Below, piece after piece: positions 31,222 through 41,194 of a DNA stretch of 64,000 bases. Both the position numbers and the translations under genes were made by a program. The stretch is from Lewinellaceae bacterium (lineage in GTDB: Bacteria; Bacteroidota; Bacteroidia; Chitinophagales; Saprospiraceae): positions 124,001 through 188,000 of the forward strand of contig JACJYM010000003.1 in assembly GCA_020636155.1 (NCBI GenBank), given 5' to 3'. The notes beneath the pieces are model-generated. The model worked only from the letters and a program-made list of their open reading frames with translations, ran no database searches and had not been told where the DNA came from. The first letter of the stretch is position 1. The number at the start of each line of letters is the position of its first letter.

Positions 31222-33102
31222 TTATTTTTTCTTTTTCTTATTGTCTTTTTGCTGTTGAGCAATCTGCTGTTGTTGCTTCATCGCTTCTTCCAGCCTTGCC
31301 GTGAAAGAAGACTTTTTTCGTGGTTTGGCCTTTTGGAGATGCAGCTCCTCACGGATTTTATCATCATCGAAAATGAAGTTTTTGGTGATAATCGTCTGTG
31401 CCACATTAATCATATTACTAAAGAACATATAACAGGTCAAACCTGAAGCATAATTGTTAAAGAAGGCCAAAAACATTACCGGCATAAAATATTGCACATA
31501 TTTCATCGCAGGATTTGAGGAATAATCCATATTCTGACTGTTGTAATAAGTGTACAACAAGGTAGAAACAGCCCACAATACCGTAAATAAACTTATATGA
31601 TCACCCATGAAAGGCACATTGGTAGGCAACCAAAACCAAACATCATAAGACGATAAGTCAGAGGCCCATAAGAACGGTTCCTGCCTAAAGGTAATCGAAG
31701 CCGGGAAGAACCGGAACAAGGCATACCATATCGGCATTTGCAATATCATCGGGAGACAACCCCCTAAAGGACTTACCTTGAACTCTTGATAGAGTTTCAT
31801 GGTTTCCATCTGTACTTTCTGATTGTCGTCTTTATACTTGTCCTTCAATTTTGCAATTTCTGGTTTCAAGGCTCCCATTTTTGCTTGCGAATGAAGCATT
31901 TTATATAATAAAGGATAAAGCAGCATTTTGATAATAAAAATCAAGACAATAATAGCCAATCCCTTACTATGGGTAAAATTAGAGATAAAGTTGAAAAATG
32001 GCCTTATGACATACCGATTTATACTTCCGAAAACACTATTCCCAAAAGGGATAATGTATTCTAGCTCATTGTTAAATGCTAATAAGGTTTCATAATTATT
32101 TGGCCCGATATACCATTTCATGCTTAATGCATTTTTGGCATCCAGTGGCATACTAAAACTGGATTTCAATACTTTTAATGTTGAATCTTGTTCTAGATTG
32201 GTCATCACCGTTTCTAATTCAGCATCTTCAAAAGCGGAAGAATTTGCCATAAGTGTTGAATTAAAAAACTGATTAGAATTTGATATCCAATCTAATTTTA
32301 AATTGTCATCCAATTTTTCAACATCATCCCCAGTACACGAACAATAGGAAGGATCCTCATTGGCCTCTTTAAAATAGACGGTGGAATATCTTTGCTCAAA
32401 TTGGGCATTTTTCTCCAACCTATTCAAGTGATTTTCCCAATAATAATTCACTTTATTATCTGCAAATAAGGAGGCTTGAGAACCGATGAGGTTGTATTCT
32501 ATTTCGTAACTGTCAGGCTTTAGGCTAAAGCTTTGTACGATTTCATTGCCCAAAACATCCACCGCAACAAATCGGACCGAATTTCCACTTTTTTCAGGTT
32601 TGAAATAAAGATTTTCGCTTGAGATGATTTCGTTACCTATACCTTTTTTGATGGAGAAATTCCATTTATTAGCCGTATTATTTTGTAGGTGTAGTAACTC
32701 TTTGACCTCCTTATGATCGGGAGCTTCATCATGAACGACATAATAATCTTTGATTAAAGCATCTACTAATTTTGCCCCTTTACTGCTAAATGTCAACTTC
32801 AATTTTTCATTTTCGAGGATGACCAATTCTTCATTTCCAACGCCACTCGGAGAAAAATTACCGAATTGAACTTTCAGGTTTAATTGTTGTATAGAGTCCG
32901 GTAATACTGGAGGCTGATTTAGCTTGGCCGTGTTGACTTCAATCTTAGAGGTATCTATATTTTCTAAGGATTCAACTCTATTCAGGGAGTCAATTTCCGC
33001 TTTTCTACGAGCCAACTCGGCTTCGCTAGGCTTTGAAAACCAGCTGAATACAAACAAAGTAGCAAAAATCAGGATAAACCCAATTATGTGATTTTTTTCC
33101 AT
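31222..33102 (-). CDS. yidC: membrane protein insertase YidC
   Basis: Inserts and folds inner-membrane proteins, alone or with SecYEG. 626 residues: N-terminal helix (IIGFILIFATLFVFSWF), a large periplasmic beta-sandwich domain (~55-345), then the conserved 5-helix core from FTHSKGLAIIVLIFIIKMLL with LYKMLHSQAKMGALKPEIAK (cytoplasmic C1 loop helix), MKLYQEFKVSPLGGCLPMIL and MPIWYALFRFFPASITFRQE. The positively charged tail (KKKSS...KKKKK) assists ribosome binding in such versions. A cysteine pair CSCTGDD in the periplasmic domain is unusual. Head of the yidC-gpsA-ppk1-purB run. Confidence 0.97.
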   Translation of the reverse strand: MEKNHIIGFILIFATLFVFSWFSKPSEAELARRKAEIDSLNRVESLENIDTSKIEVNTAKLNQPPVLPDSIQQLNLKVQFGNFSPSGVGNEELVILENEKLKLTFSSKGAKLVDALIKDYYVVHDEAPDHKEVKELLHLQNNTANKWNFSIKKGIGNEIISSENLYFKPEKSGNSVRFVAVDVLGNEIVQSFSLKPDSYEIEYNLIGSQASLFADNKVNYYWENHLNRLEKNAQFEQRYSTVYFKEANEDPSYCSCTGDDVEKLDDNLKLDWISNSNQFFNSTLMANSSAFEDAELETVMTNLEQDSTLKVLKSSFSMPLDAKNALSMKWYIGPNNYETLLAFNNELEYIIPFGNSVFGSINRYVIRPFFNFISNFTHSKGLAIIVLIFIIKMLLYPLLYKMLHSQAKMGALKPEIAKLKDKYKDDNQKVQMETMKLYQEFKVSPLGGCLPMILQMPIWYALFRFFPASITFRQEPFLWASDLSSYDVWFWLPTNVPFMGDHISLFTVLWAVSTLLYTYYNSQNMDYSSNPAMKYVQYFMPVMFLAFFNNYASGLTCYMFFSNMINVAQTIITKNFIFDDDKIREELHLQKAKPRKKSSFTARLEEAMKQQQQIAQQQKDNKKKKK

Positions 33103-33132
33103 TATTTAATTCTAAAAATTAAAATTGAGTTG

Positions 33133-33140
33133 CAAAGGTA
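33133..33140 (-). promoter_or_regulatory. -7 promoter box of yidC
   Basis: Minus strand TACCTTTG (TAnnTTTG), 30 bases upstream of the yidC ATG at 33102. The gap to the divergent gene at 33299 shows no other element. Confidence 0.45.
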
Positions 33141-33298
33141 ATATTTAGTTCTCTAAAGATACAACCAGAGAAATTAATTGTACATAATTTCGACTAAGTA
33201 CTTGCATTGCCTGTTGAGATAACACATTTATTACCACGATACATATTACTTAAGCAAAGATTGCGTATTCTTGTAGATTAATAGGCAATTGAAAGTTA

Positions 33299-33940
33299 AT
33301 GATGAATAAGAATATGCCTTGGAAGTCTTTTTTTGCGTTTCCAAAAAATAAACTTAATTTGTTTTTAGTATGCATCATTTTAATTTTGATGGTGGTATTT
33401 ACAAGATACTTTTTGTTATGGAATGAGGATCGTCATGGTATTTCTATTTATGATCCTTTTATTAATACAACGGTTCCAATTGATTTTTCAATAATTTTGT
33501 TTTTACTTACCAATGTAACTGTTTTTCTCGGCTTTTTGAGACAGTTGAAACTACCATATACTACTATTCAATATCTCATAGGCGTCATTTTCATATTATT
33601 GATGCGGCTCATACTCATTTTTTTATTTCCACTATATGCACCAGATAATATAATACCTTTAAGGGATTTGTTTCTGGAATCGACAATTTATGCTGACAAA
33701 CCCATGACTCGCGATTTGTTCTTTTCTGGACATACGGCAAATCTGTGTCTCTTATTTTTTATCGAAAAAAATAGATGGTTAAAAGTATTATTTGGTGTAA
33801 TTACCTTGGTCGTCGGAATTTTATTGATCTGGCAGCATGTACACTACACAATAGATGTGATGTTTGCGCCGATTTTAACTTTTGTCTGTTATAAAATAGC
33901 GAAGTCCATGACGAATGGCTACTGGCGAAAAATTCAATAA
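33299..33940 (+). CDS. PAP2-like / sphingomyelin-synthase-like membrane phosphatase
   Basis: 213 residues with about six membrane helices. Two catalytic-type motifs are visible: FFSGHTANL (residues ~144-152) and HVHYTIDVMFA (~184-194), the H and HxxxD triad of the PAP2_C domain found in sphingomyelin synthase-related proteins. Relatives transfer or remove lipid head groups; a phosphatase or phosphodiester transferase acting on lipids is likely, substrate unknown. Start may be the first or second of two adjacent ATGs. Transcribed alone, divergent from yidC. Confidence 0.75.
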   Translation: MMNKNMPWKSFFAFPKNKLNLFLVCIILILMVVFTRYFLLWNEDRHGISIYDPFINTTVPIDFSIILFLLTNVTVFLGFLRQLKLPYTTIQYLIGVIFILLMRLILIFLFPLYAPDNIIPLRDLFLESTIYADKPMTRDLFFSGHTANLCLLFFIEKNRWLKVLFGVITLVVGILLIWQHVHYTIDVMFAPILTFVCYKIAKSMTNGYWRKIQ

Positions 33941-34080
33941 AATTTAGTTAATATTTAGATGCCTTGTAACTTATGGATGGACTTTGAGTTTAAATACTCG
34001 TGGATTTTATTCTTGCATGAATATTGAAAGCTTAAATGAAACATTGCCTTTAATTACTTTCTTAAAAAACAAATAGTGAC

Positions 34081-34800
34081 ATGAAATTAAAATTAATAAT
34101 CGCAACAATATTTCTTCTGTCAAGCTTGTCTCAACAGGCAAATGCCCAATTTGGTAAATTGTTAAATGATGCCAAAAAAGCTGTGACAGGGTCAAATGAT
34201 AGTGATCAAGTAGGCTTGGGTCTCAAAGAAGCACTTAATGTGGGTGTCGAAGAGGCAGTTAAAAGCCTTTCTGCGACCAATGGGTATCTTGACAGTCCAT
34301 ATAAAATATTGATTCCTGAGGATGCCCAAAAAGTCATAGATAAAGTCAAAATGATCCCCGGTTTTGAAAACGTGGAGCAAAAATTGGTCGAAAAAATGAA
34401 TGCAGCCGCAGAACTTGCCGCTAAGGAAGCTACGCCTATATTTGTCGATGCCATTAAAAAAATCACATTCAAAGATGCCGTTGGAATTTTAAATGGTGGT
34501 AATGGTGCAGCTACCCAATACCTTGAAACCAATACGAGGTCAAGTTTAAGTGCGGCCTTTTTACCCATTATAAGGAAAAGCCTCGATGAAGTCAATGCCC
34601 GAACCTATTGGAAGTCAGTCGTCAGCGCCTATAATGGCATTCCTTTTGTCAAAAAAATGAATCCGGAACTGGATCAATATGTTGACGATAAAGCTTTGGA
34701 TGGGATGTTTTCTTTAATCGAAAAGAAAGAAGATGGCATCAGAAACGATGTGAATCAAAGGACAAGTCCTCTGCTGAAAGATGTTTTTGGAAAGAAATAA
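34081..34800 (+). CDS. exported DUF4197 protein
   Basis: 239 residues with an N-terminal signal peptide (IIATIFLLSSLSQQANA, cut before QFGK). The mature part is helical: GLKEALNVGVEEAVKSLSAT, GYLDSPYKILIP, RTYWKSVVSAYNGIPFVKK and the C-terminal NQRTSPLLKDVF. These blocks are the conserved features of the DUF4197 family, periplasmic proteins of unknown function. Stop is 4 bases from the convergent neighbour's stop. Confidence 0.85.
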   Translation: MKLKLIIATIFLLSSLSQQANAQFGKLLNDAKKAVTGSNDSDQVGLGLKEALNVGVEEAVKSLSATNGYLDSPYKILIPEDAQKVIDKVKMIPGFENVEQKLVEKMNAAAELAAKEATPIFVDAIKKITFKDAVGILNGGNGAATQYLETNTRSSLSAAFLPIIRKSLDEVNARTYWKSVVSAYNGIPFVKKMNPELDQYVDDKALDGMFSLIEKKEDGIRNDVNQRTSPLLKDVFGKK

Positions 34801-34804
34801 AAAA

Positions 34805-36853
34805 TTACTCGACTTTTGAGGAGCTCAACAAATTGGAGACTTCAAGTATGTCAGAAGTAGGACGGTTACACATCTTATTCTGACATACAAAAATCATGGA
34901 TTCATCGGTGTCGCGATATTCAAAAAGTGGTATATGCGTATTTTTATTCCATGTTAAAATGATGCTATTGGGGAAATATTTATTCAAGAGTTTACCGTGA
35001 ATCTCTTGCCTGTCCTGACCACAAATGACCACCTCATAGAATTCTTCCGTATGTCGTTGTAATAATCGAATCCAATTGCTGTAAAAGCTGGGTTGGCTGA
35101 TTCTGATGAAAGAAGGAAATACCGCCTGTAACATTTGCATGCTAAGTTCAATGTATTGGTCATCACTCAAAACCTTTCCCAATATAAAGAGATTGTGAGC
35201 CATAATGCTATTGGAAGAGGGGATGACATTGTCCATGATTTCTTTTTTTCTCACAACCAATTCTTGGTCGAGATCCGAGGTGTAAAAAAACAATTTACTC
35301 ATCTCATCATAGAAATGTATAAGGCAATATTCTGTTAGGTCTGCGGCTTTTTTGAGATATTTCTGATCTGAATTCAACTGAAACAAAGACAAATATGCTT
35401 CAATTAAATAGGCATAATCATCCAAAAATGCATTGATTTTTACCTCTTTGTTTTTATAAGTTCGAAATAATTGATGGTCTTCTTTTAAGAAATTTTGACT
35501 TATAAAACTCTCCAACCCTTCGATTTCGGACATCAAATTCATATCACAATATCTGTGAGCATCGATCAAAGCGCAGAGGTACATGGCATTCCAAGCACAT
35601 AATACTTTGTCATCAGTTCCGGGCGGAGTTCTTTGGATGCGTTGCGCAACTAGAATTTCATTACACTCATTCATGATTTTCTCAAATTTCTCATGACTCA
35701 ATCCGTGCTTACTCGTGATTTCCTCCACTGATTGCGTGATGTGTAGAATATTGGTGTGTTCCCAATTTCCATTTTTTTCTGCTCCATAGTATTCTAGATA
35801 TACTTCATGTCCATCAATATTTTGCAGCAAATGGCTCAATTCTTCGAAATTCCAAGTGTAATATTTGCCTTCCACACCTTCACTATCGGCATCCAAAGCC
35901 GCGAAAAAGGCATGCTCACCATTGTGCCATTCTTGATTGATGAAATTGATACACTCACGGACAATGGTTTTATATTTTTGATTCCCCGTAAGGGCATAAG
36001 ATTTTGAGTAAGTGCTAATTAATTGGGCATTATCATAAAGCATTTTTTCAAAGTGAGGCACCAACCAAACCCCATCTACGGAGTATCTCGAAAATCCACC
36101 TCCCAATTGATCATAGATGCCGCCATTAGCCATTTTGTCAAGTGTCAAATTCAATATTTGTCGGCTATCCCCATTTTTTTGATAGAACGAATACTCCGCT
36201 AAAAAGTCGAGGATTACCGGCATTGGAAATTTTGGAGCTCCTTTTTTACCCCCTTCAACAAAGTCCATTTCTTGAAAGACCCGAGTAAAAAGTAGTTTTG
36301 TATCATCCGAGGTAAATGTTGAATCACTATCGGTGAAATTGAATTTATTTTCAACCGAAATAAGGCCTTGGGTAAGTTGCTCTGCTGACTGAATAAGTTG
36401 CTTAGGATCCGTATGATTGATATGATCAAAGTATCGCAATATTTCTATCCATCGTGCTTTCGGAAAGTAAGTCCCTACATAGAAGGGCCTTCCATCGGGT
36501 AGGGCAAAAGCATTGAGTGGCCAACCACAACTGCCATGGTTGGAGATTTGACAGGCGGTCATGTAAAGGTCATCTACATTAGGTAGCTCTTCTCTATCCA
36601 CTTTTACTGGCAGAAAATACGCATTCATCAAGGTCGCAACTTCTTCATCTTCAAAGGATTCATGTTCCATTACATGACACCAGTGACATGCCGAATATCC
36701 GATACTGATAAGCATCAATTTATTTTCAGATTTTGCTTTTTCGAGTGTTTCAGCGTTCCATGGGTGCCAAGAAACTGGGTTATGTGCATGCTGGAGCAGA
36801 TAAGGACTCGACTCGTGGATGAGTTGATTCGTGTATTTATGTTTAGTATCCAT
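34805..36853 (-). CDS. thioredoxin-fold / glycosidase-like protein of the YyaL (SSP411) family
   Basis: 682 residues from the ATG at 36853, which overlaps the coaE stop by one base (TAATG). Starts with NQLIHESSPYLLQHAHNPV; the thioredoxin-like DUF255 domain (residues ~1-165) holds SIGYSACHWCHVMEHESFED with a CxxC pair, and PVKVDREELPNVDDLYM. The rest is an (alpha/alpha)6 toroid like that of glycosidases and cellobiose epimerases (PHFEKMLYDNAQLISTY, LDADSEGVEGKYYTW). Widely conserved, function unproven. Coupled to coaE translation. Confidence 0.9.
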   Translation of the reverse strand: MDTKHKYTNQLIHESSPYLLQHAHNPVSWHPWNAETLEKAKSENKLMLISIGYSACHWCHVMEHESFEDEEVATLMNAYFLPVKVDREELPNVDDLYMTACQISNHGSCGWPLNAFALPDGRPFYVGTYFPKARWIEILRYFDHINHTDPKQLIQSAEQLTQGLISVENKFNFTDSDSTFTSDDTKLLFTRVFQEMDFVEGGKKGAPKFPMPVILDFLAEYSFYQKNGDSRQILNLTLDKMANGGIYDQLGGGFSRYSVDGVWLVPHFEKMLYDNAQLISTYSKSYALTGNQKYKTIVRECINFINQEWHNGEHAFFAALDADSEGVEGKYYTWNFEELSHLLQNIDGHEVYLEYYGAEKNGNWEHTNILHITQSVEEITSKHGLSHEKFEKIMNECNEILVAQRIQRTPPGTDDKVLCAWNAMYLCALIDAHRYCDMNLMSEIEGLESFISQNFLKEDHQLFRTYKNKEVKINAFLDDYAYLIEAYLSLFQLNSDQKYLKKAADLTEYCLIHFYDEMSKLFFYTSDLDQELVVRKKEIMDNVIPSSNSIMAHNLFILGKVLSDDQYIELSMQMLQAVFPSFIRISQPSFYSNWIRLLQRHTEEFYEVVICGQDRQEIHGKLLNKYFPNSIILTWNKNTHIPLFEYRDTDESMIFVCQNKMCNRPTSDILEVSNLLSSSKVE

Positions 36854-37455
36854 TATTTTTGATTTGAATGTGATAATTGAGTCAAGGATTGGTGAATTTG
36901 CCATATCTGTGTGATGAGGCTTTTATCACCGCTATTGTCGATGATGTAATCTGCAAATTCTATTCTTTTTTCATCACATAGTTGATTGCTCATCCTTGCT
37001 TTTACTTGTGTTACCTTACTTTGGTCTCTGTTTACGACTCGTTGTATTCTGATATGCTCAGGTGCTGTGACCACGATTATTTTATCTACGGACTTGTAAG
37101 CTCCACTCTCAATGAGAATGGCCGCTTCTTTGATGGCATAATCTGTATCTAGTGAATGAAACCATAATGTAGTATCCGCCGCTACGGCTGGATGAACGAT
37201 TGAATTGAGCAAGGATAATTTTTCCTTATTCGCAAATACTTCTTCTGCGAGTAAGGTTTTATTGAGACGTCCATTTTTATGATAAATTTTCGTTCCAAAA
37301 CAGGCTTTTATCTGGGATTTAAGACTGGAGTCATGATTCATCAGCCACTTAGCACGGGTATCCGCATAGTACACCGGAATACCTAAGGTTTCAAATATTT
37401 TACAAACGGTTGTTTTACCACTGCCAATGCCTCCTGTTACTCCTACCTTTATCAT
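36853..37455 (-). CDS. coaE: dephospho-CoA kinase
   Basis: Last step of coenzyme A synthesis: ATP-dependent phosphorylation of dephospho-CoA. 200 residues, P-loop GVTGGIGSGKTTVCKIFETL at the N-terminus, YADTRAKWLM (substrate-binding Asp), and the lid region RVVNRDQSKVTQVKARMSNQ. DNSG near the C-terminus is the usual IDNSG motif. Followed by the YyaL-family gene with a one-base overlap. Confidence 0.95.
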   Translation of the reverse strand: MIKVGVTGGIGSGKTTVCKIFETLGIPVYYADTRAKWLMNHDSSLKSQIKACFGTKIYHKNGRLNKTLLAEEVFANKEKLSLLNSIVHPAVAADTTLWFHSLDTDYAIKEAAILIESGAYKSVDKIIVVTAPEHIRIQRVVNRDQSKVTQVKARMSNQLCDEKRIEFADYIIDNSGDKSLITQIWQIHQSLTQLSHSNQK

Positions 37456-37479
37456 ACTAATTTGTGTGTCGTCATTATT

Positions 37480-38130
37480 TCAAACATAGGCCCTTTCAAT
37501 TTCCAAAAAATCGATTTTGGTTTCATCTTTTATTTCATCAATGTCCCAACCGAGCAAAGTCGCTTTTAATTGTTTGATTTTTTGCTCACTTTGCGATTTT
37601 CTAATTTTTACTTTTAGGTTGGCTTTGTTAGAAAAAGATTGTTCGATGACCTCAATATCGAGATGCTTGAGTTCATTCATTATGATACCGTGATATTCAA
37701 AATCCACTTTAAATAGAAATTCCTCTACGATAAACTTTTCAACTACAGCTGCCTTTTCAATGGCATCCGAAGTGGCATCTTTGTAGGCTTTGATTAGGCC
37801 AGGGACACCAAGCTTTGTTCCACCAAAATATCGGATAACGATGCATAGAATGTTGGTCAGATTGTGGCTATTCAACTGACCCATGATTGGTTTTCCAGCG
37901 GTTCCAGAAGGCTCACCGTCGTCATTGATTCGATAGATTTCGCTTTGAACACCGATTTTGTAAGCAAAACAATAGTGTCGAGCCTTAGGATGTAATGATT
38001 TCAAGGCATTGATATGAAATTCTAATTCACTTTCATGGTCAAATGGATATAGGTAAGCTAAAAATTTACTTCCTTTCTCTTTATATTCTCCCTCGCTAGG
38101 TATTGCAATACTATAGTAGTGATCAATCAA
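37480..38130 (-). CDS. IMPACT/YigZ family protein
   Basis: 216 residues. N-terminal UPF0029 domain with EYKEKGSKFLAYLYP, DDGEPSGTAGKPIM and YFGGTKLGVPGLIKAYKDA, the family signature; C-terminal DUF1949-like ferredoxin fold (residues ~140-205). In bacteria these proteins are thought to bind RNA or ribosomes; in eukaryotes IMPACT modulates the GCN2 stress kinase. Gap of 24 bases to coaE and 9 bases to the transporter upstream, so part of a four-gene minus-strand run. Confidence 0.9.
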   Translation of the reverse strand: MIDHYYSIAIPSEGEYKEKGSKFLAYLYPFDHESELEFHINALKSLHPKARHYCFAYKIGVQSEIYRINDDGEPSGTAGKPIMGQLNSHNLTNILCIVIRYFGGTKLGVPGLIKAYKDATSDAIEKAAVVEKFIVEEFLFKVDFEYHGIIMNELKHLDIEVIEQSFSNKANLKVKIRKSQSEQKIKQLKATLLGWDIDEIKDETKIDFLEIERAYV

Positions 38131-38139
38131 TGTAAGAAC

Positions 38140-39003
38140 TCAATTATTGAATAGCAAGATAATAGAAAAAAGCGCTAGGGCAAAACCTATTTTCTTATAA
38201 GTAGATATTTTTTCTTTAAAAATTAGGAATCCAAAGATAGCCGCAGTACTTAATATTCCTACGTTTAGGATAGGAAATACGACGCTGCCTTCATAGCCTT
38301 GAGCCAATAGTAAAAGGATGAAATAAATCGAGAAAAAATTAGGTATTCCCAGTAAAACCCCTGCAAGCAATGATTTTTTATCCGGAGAGATTTTAAGCCT
38401 TATATTTCTAATAATGAGCAACAATAATCCAGCGAGTCCCGCCATTAAAAAGAGGGTAGAAGTGAACTGTATATCACCATTGGGAGCAATTTTTTTAGCT
38501 TCGACCCAGAATAAAGACCCATCGATAAAGCTACTGCCCAACCAGCACAGCAAGGGTAGAGACCATAGCCAAGCAGAGTGGTGTTGCGATTCTTTCTGTG
38601 GTACATAGCTGAGTAAAATAATGGCTAATATCGCGAGGATGATCGCTATTATCTTCGCCGCAGTTACAGATTCATGGAAATACAGGATACCCAATGCTAC
38701 AGGAGTTAGTAATGACATTCTCTGAAAAATCATGGCAACGACAATACCAAAATTCTGGACGGTCAATGCGACCACATTAAATACCACGATAAAGGCGAAT
38801 CCAAGTGCAACGGAATAAGGAAACCACTTGTAAGAAGTCAAATCAGCAGGAATAACCCATTTGCCATAAACGACACTTCCGGTCAATACACACACAAAAT
38901 AATTGACAACGATGGCGGTGAGATTATCAACCTTCCATTTTCCGAAAAGCTTGAAAATGACGCCAATTAATGCATTGGTAAGAATAGCCGCAACTAATAG
39001 CAT
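38140..39003 (-). CDS. EamA/DMT-superfamily permease
   Basis: 287 residues with about ten hydrophobic helices in two similar halves of five, the EamA arrangement: first half from LLVAAILTNALIGVIFKLFG to IIAIILAILAIILLSYV, second from SAWLWSLPLLCWLGSSFIDG to IGFALALFSIILLF. Substrate unknown; family members export metabolites or amino acids. First gene of the run leading to coaE. Confidence 0.85.
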   Translation of the reverse strand: MLLVAAILTNALIGVIFKLFGKWKVDNLTAIVVNYFVCVLTGSVVYGKWVIPADLTSYKWFPYSVALGFAFIVVFNVVALTVQNFGIVVAMIFQRMSLLTPVALGILYFHESVTAAKIIAIILAILAIILLSYVPQKESQHHSAWLWSLPLLCWLGSSFIDGSLFWVEAKKIAPNGDIQFTSTLFLMAGLAGLLLLIIRNIRLKISPDKKSLLAGVLLGIPNFFSIYFILLLLAQGYEGSVVFPILNVGILSTAAIFGFLIFKEKISTYKKIGFALALFSIILLFNN

Positions 39004-39182
39004 TCCTTTTTTTTACAAAAGTATTTATATTTTTAAATTGTCGACTGATAAGTGTAGATATATTGCACTTAATATGAACATAGGGATAATAATGTCTTAG
39101 GAACTTGGTTGCTGGATATAAAAACAAATATAGTTTATTATGTATCCCATTATGCTTATGCTGCTTTCTTTTTGTTAATACA

Positions 39183-39932
39183 CTACTCAGCAATTCTTTT
39201 CAAATTTTTGTTATTTCTACAGAATTCTCTAGCCTCTTCAATGTTTGAGACTGGAAATAGGATAATCTCTTCATTGAATAATTTTATCACAGGTTGGTTA
39301 TTTTCATCAAGCTTAATATTTTCAATAGAATTTTCTATTATTTGGGCTATTTTGAATTTTTCGAATTTTTCTTCTAAAAGTACTTTGAGTATTTCTGTTG
39401 CTTTTTTACTATACGCTTCTCCATAAATAAAGTATTTCAGCAATGATTTAATAGCCATTTCTTTCTGACCCATATTTAAATAGTAGTCAGAAAGGTATAT
39501 TGAGATTTTCGTTTTATTCATTAGTATTCCATTTAAACATCCTCCAAATCTTGGAAAAAAATCTCTGTCTATTCTGTCAATAAATTCTAGTGATTTTTCA
39601 GGGTTTTCTAATTTTAAATATAGGCTAGAGATTTCTAAACATACATCTGCATATATAAATGATGGACTTAATGTACTGGTTAGGTTACATTTATTTAAAG
39701 TGTCTAAATAAAATTGATTCGGTTGCGAAGTGTTAAGAAACTCTTCGAGTAACCTAATTGAATTTATTGTATCCATTATACAAAGCAAACTATCCGCCTC
39801 TCGTAACAATTTATGAGTTAGATGTTTAGTTTGAGTTGAATTTTGTGAAGAAAGATTCATTGCAACAAACAGTAGAAAAAATAGAATTTGAATAATCTTA
39901 ATTCTTGATTTCAATGTTAAATTTTCTTTCAA
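39183..39932 (-). CDS. hypothetical helical-repeat protein with N-terminal membrane/signal helix
   Basis: No family recognised. 249 residues: hydrophobic segment IIQILFFLLFVAMNLSS near residue 12-28, possibly a signal peptide, then paired helices that look TPR-like (YADVCLEISSLYLKLENPEK, YLSDYYLNMGQKEMAIKSLL). Such repeats bind proteins. Transcribed separately from its neighbours. Confidence 0.6.
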   Translation of the reverse strand: MKENLTLKSRIKIIQILFFLLFVAMNLSSQNSTQTKHLTHKLLREADSLLCIMDTINSIRLLEEFLNTSQPNQFYLDTLNKCNLTSTLSPSFIYADVCLEISSLYLKLENPEKSLEFIDRIDRDFFPRFGGCLNGILMNKTKISIYLSDYYLNMGQKEMAIKSLLKYFIYGEAYSKKATEILKVLLEEKFEKFKIAQIIENSIENIKLDENNQPVIKLFNEEIILFPVSNIEEAREFCRNNKNLKRIAE

Positions 39933-39985
39933 AACATACTTGTCGGAAAGATTATTGTAGTTTTCAGTAAAGTTCTTGAAGTAAA

Positions 39986-41182
39986 CTACCCCAAAAACGA
40001 AATCAATACACCTGCAGCGACAGCACTGCCTATGACTCCACTGATGTTGCTGCTCATGGCGTACTGAAGGATGTGGTTTTGGGGATCATGCTTTAATGCA
40101 ATTTCGTTGGCCACTCTCGAAGCCATCGGAACGGCACTTAACCCGGTGGCACCGATAAGAGGATTGATTTTGGATTTTCCGAATAAGTTGTAAATCTTAG
40201 CGGCTACAATTCCCCCAGCGACAGAAATGACAAATGCAATGAATCCACCGATCACAATCATAATGGTTTGAAGATTAAGAAAACTTGCCGCCGACATGGT
40301 AGCCCCTACGGTTAAACCTAGAAATATCGTGGCGGAATTCAGGATAGTTTCTGAAGCAGCAGTATATAACCTATTGGTCGAACTTCCTATTTCTTTTACC
40401 AAATTACCGAACAATAAACAACCCACTAAAGGCACAGAGGTAGGCACCAATATCGACACTACGATGAGAAGTACGATTGGGAAAAGTATCTTAGCCAACT
40501 TCATATTTTTTATTTCAGTCTTCCCTGAGTTCTTTTCCTGTTCTTTCATATTAATCATCAATTCTGACTTAGTCATTGTAAACTTCACCACAAAGGGAAT
40601 GATAACCGGAACAAGTGCCATATAGGAATAGGCAGCGATGGCAATAGGGCCCAATAATTCAGGAGCAAGCTTGATAGACGTGTAAATGGCAGTGGGGCCA
40701 TCAGCTCCTCCTATGATTCCTAGAGCAGCTGCTTGCTTCATGGTAAAACCCATAAATGTCGCCCCAATCAATACCGTAAAAATTCCGATTTGTGCCGCAG
40801 CACCAAAAAATGCCAACTTGAGGTTTCTGAGCATGGGGCCGAAATCTGTCATTGCACCCACTCCCATAAAAATGAGAGGAGGCAAAAGTCCGGTTTTTAT
40901 CAACATATAATACAGCATATTCATTATGCCATATTCTTTTGCAATTTCCAAGATACTTAAATGCATGATGTTATTCTGTTCATTGGCTTGGACAACCGCC
41001 ATACCACCTCCTGGAAAATTGGCAAGTAAAATACCAAAAGCGATAGGTACTAAGAGTAGTGGTTCAAACTTTTTCGCGATACCCAAATACATCAATACCA
41101 ATCCTATGAAAAGCATCACCAATGAGGCAGGATTATGAACAATATCATTGATGGCCGTCATTTCATACAGCTTCTCTATCAT
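39986..41182 (-). CDS. oadB: Na+-translocating decarboxylase beta subunit
   Basis: 398 residues, eleven or so hydrophobic helices. Inner-membrane channel subunit that couples release of CO2 from carboxybiotin to Na+ export. Visible signatures: FPGGGMAVVQ, FMGVGAMTDFGPMLRNL, LGIIGGADGPTAIYTS (the Asp in GGADGPT is the Na+-site residue in characterised OadB/GcdB) and GATGLSAVPMASRVANEIA. Third gene of an oadG-oadA-oadB operon; 12 bases after oadA. Substrate could be oxaloacetate or methylmalonyl-CoA; the alpha subunit argues for oxaloacetate. Confidence 0.92.
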   Translation of the reverse strand: MIEKLYEMTAINDIVHNPASLVMLFIGLVLMYLGIAKKFEPLLLVPIAFGILLANFPGGGMAVVQANEQNNIMHLSILEIAKEYGIMNMLYYMLIKTGLLPPLIFMGVGAMTDFGPMLRNLKLAFFGAAAQIGIFTVLIGATFMGFTMKQAAALGIIGGADGPTAIYTSIKLAPELLGPIAIAAYSYMALVPVIIPFVVKFTMTKSELMINMKEQEKNSGKTEIKNMKLAKILFPIVLLIVVSILVPTSVPLVGCLLFGNLVKEIGSSTNRLYTAASETILNSATIFLGLTVGATMSAASFLNLQTIMIVIGGFIAFVISVAGGIVAAKIYNLFGKSKINPLIGATGLSAVPMASRVANEIALKHDPQNHILQYAMSSNISGVIGSAVAAGVLISFLG

Positions 41183-41194
41183 TTTATGGATGGT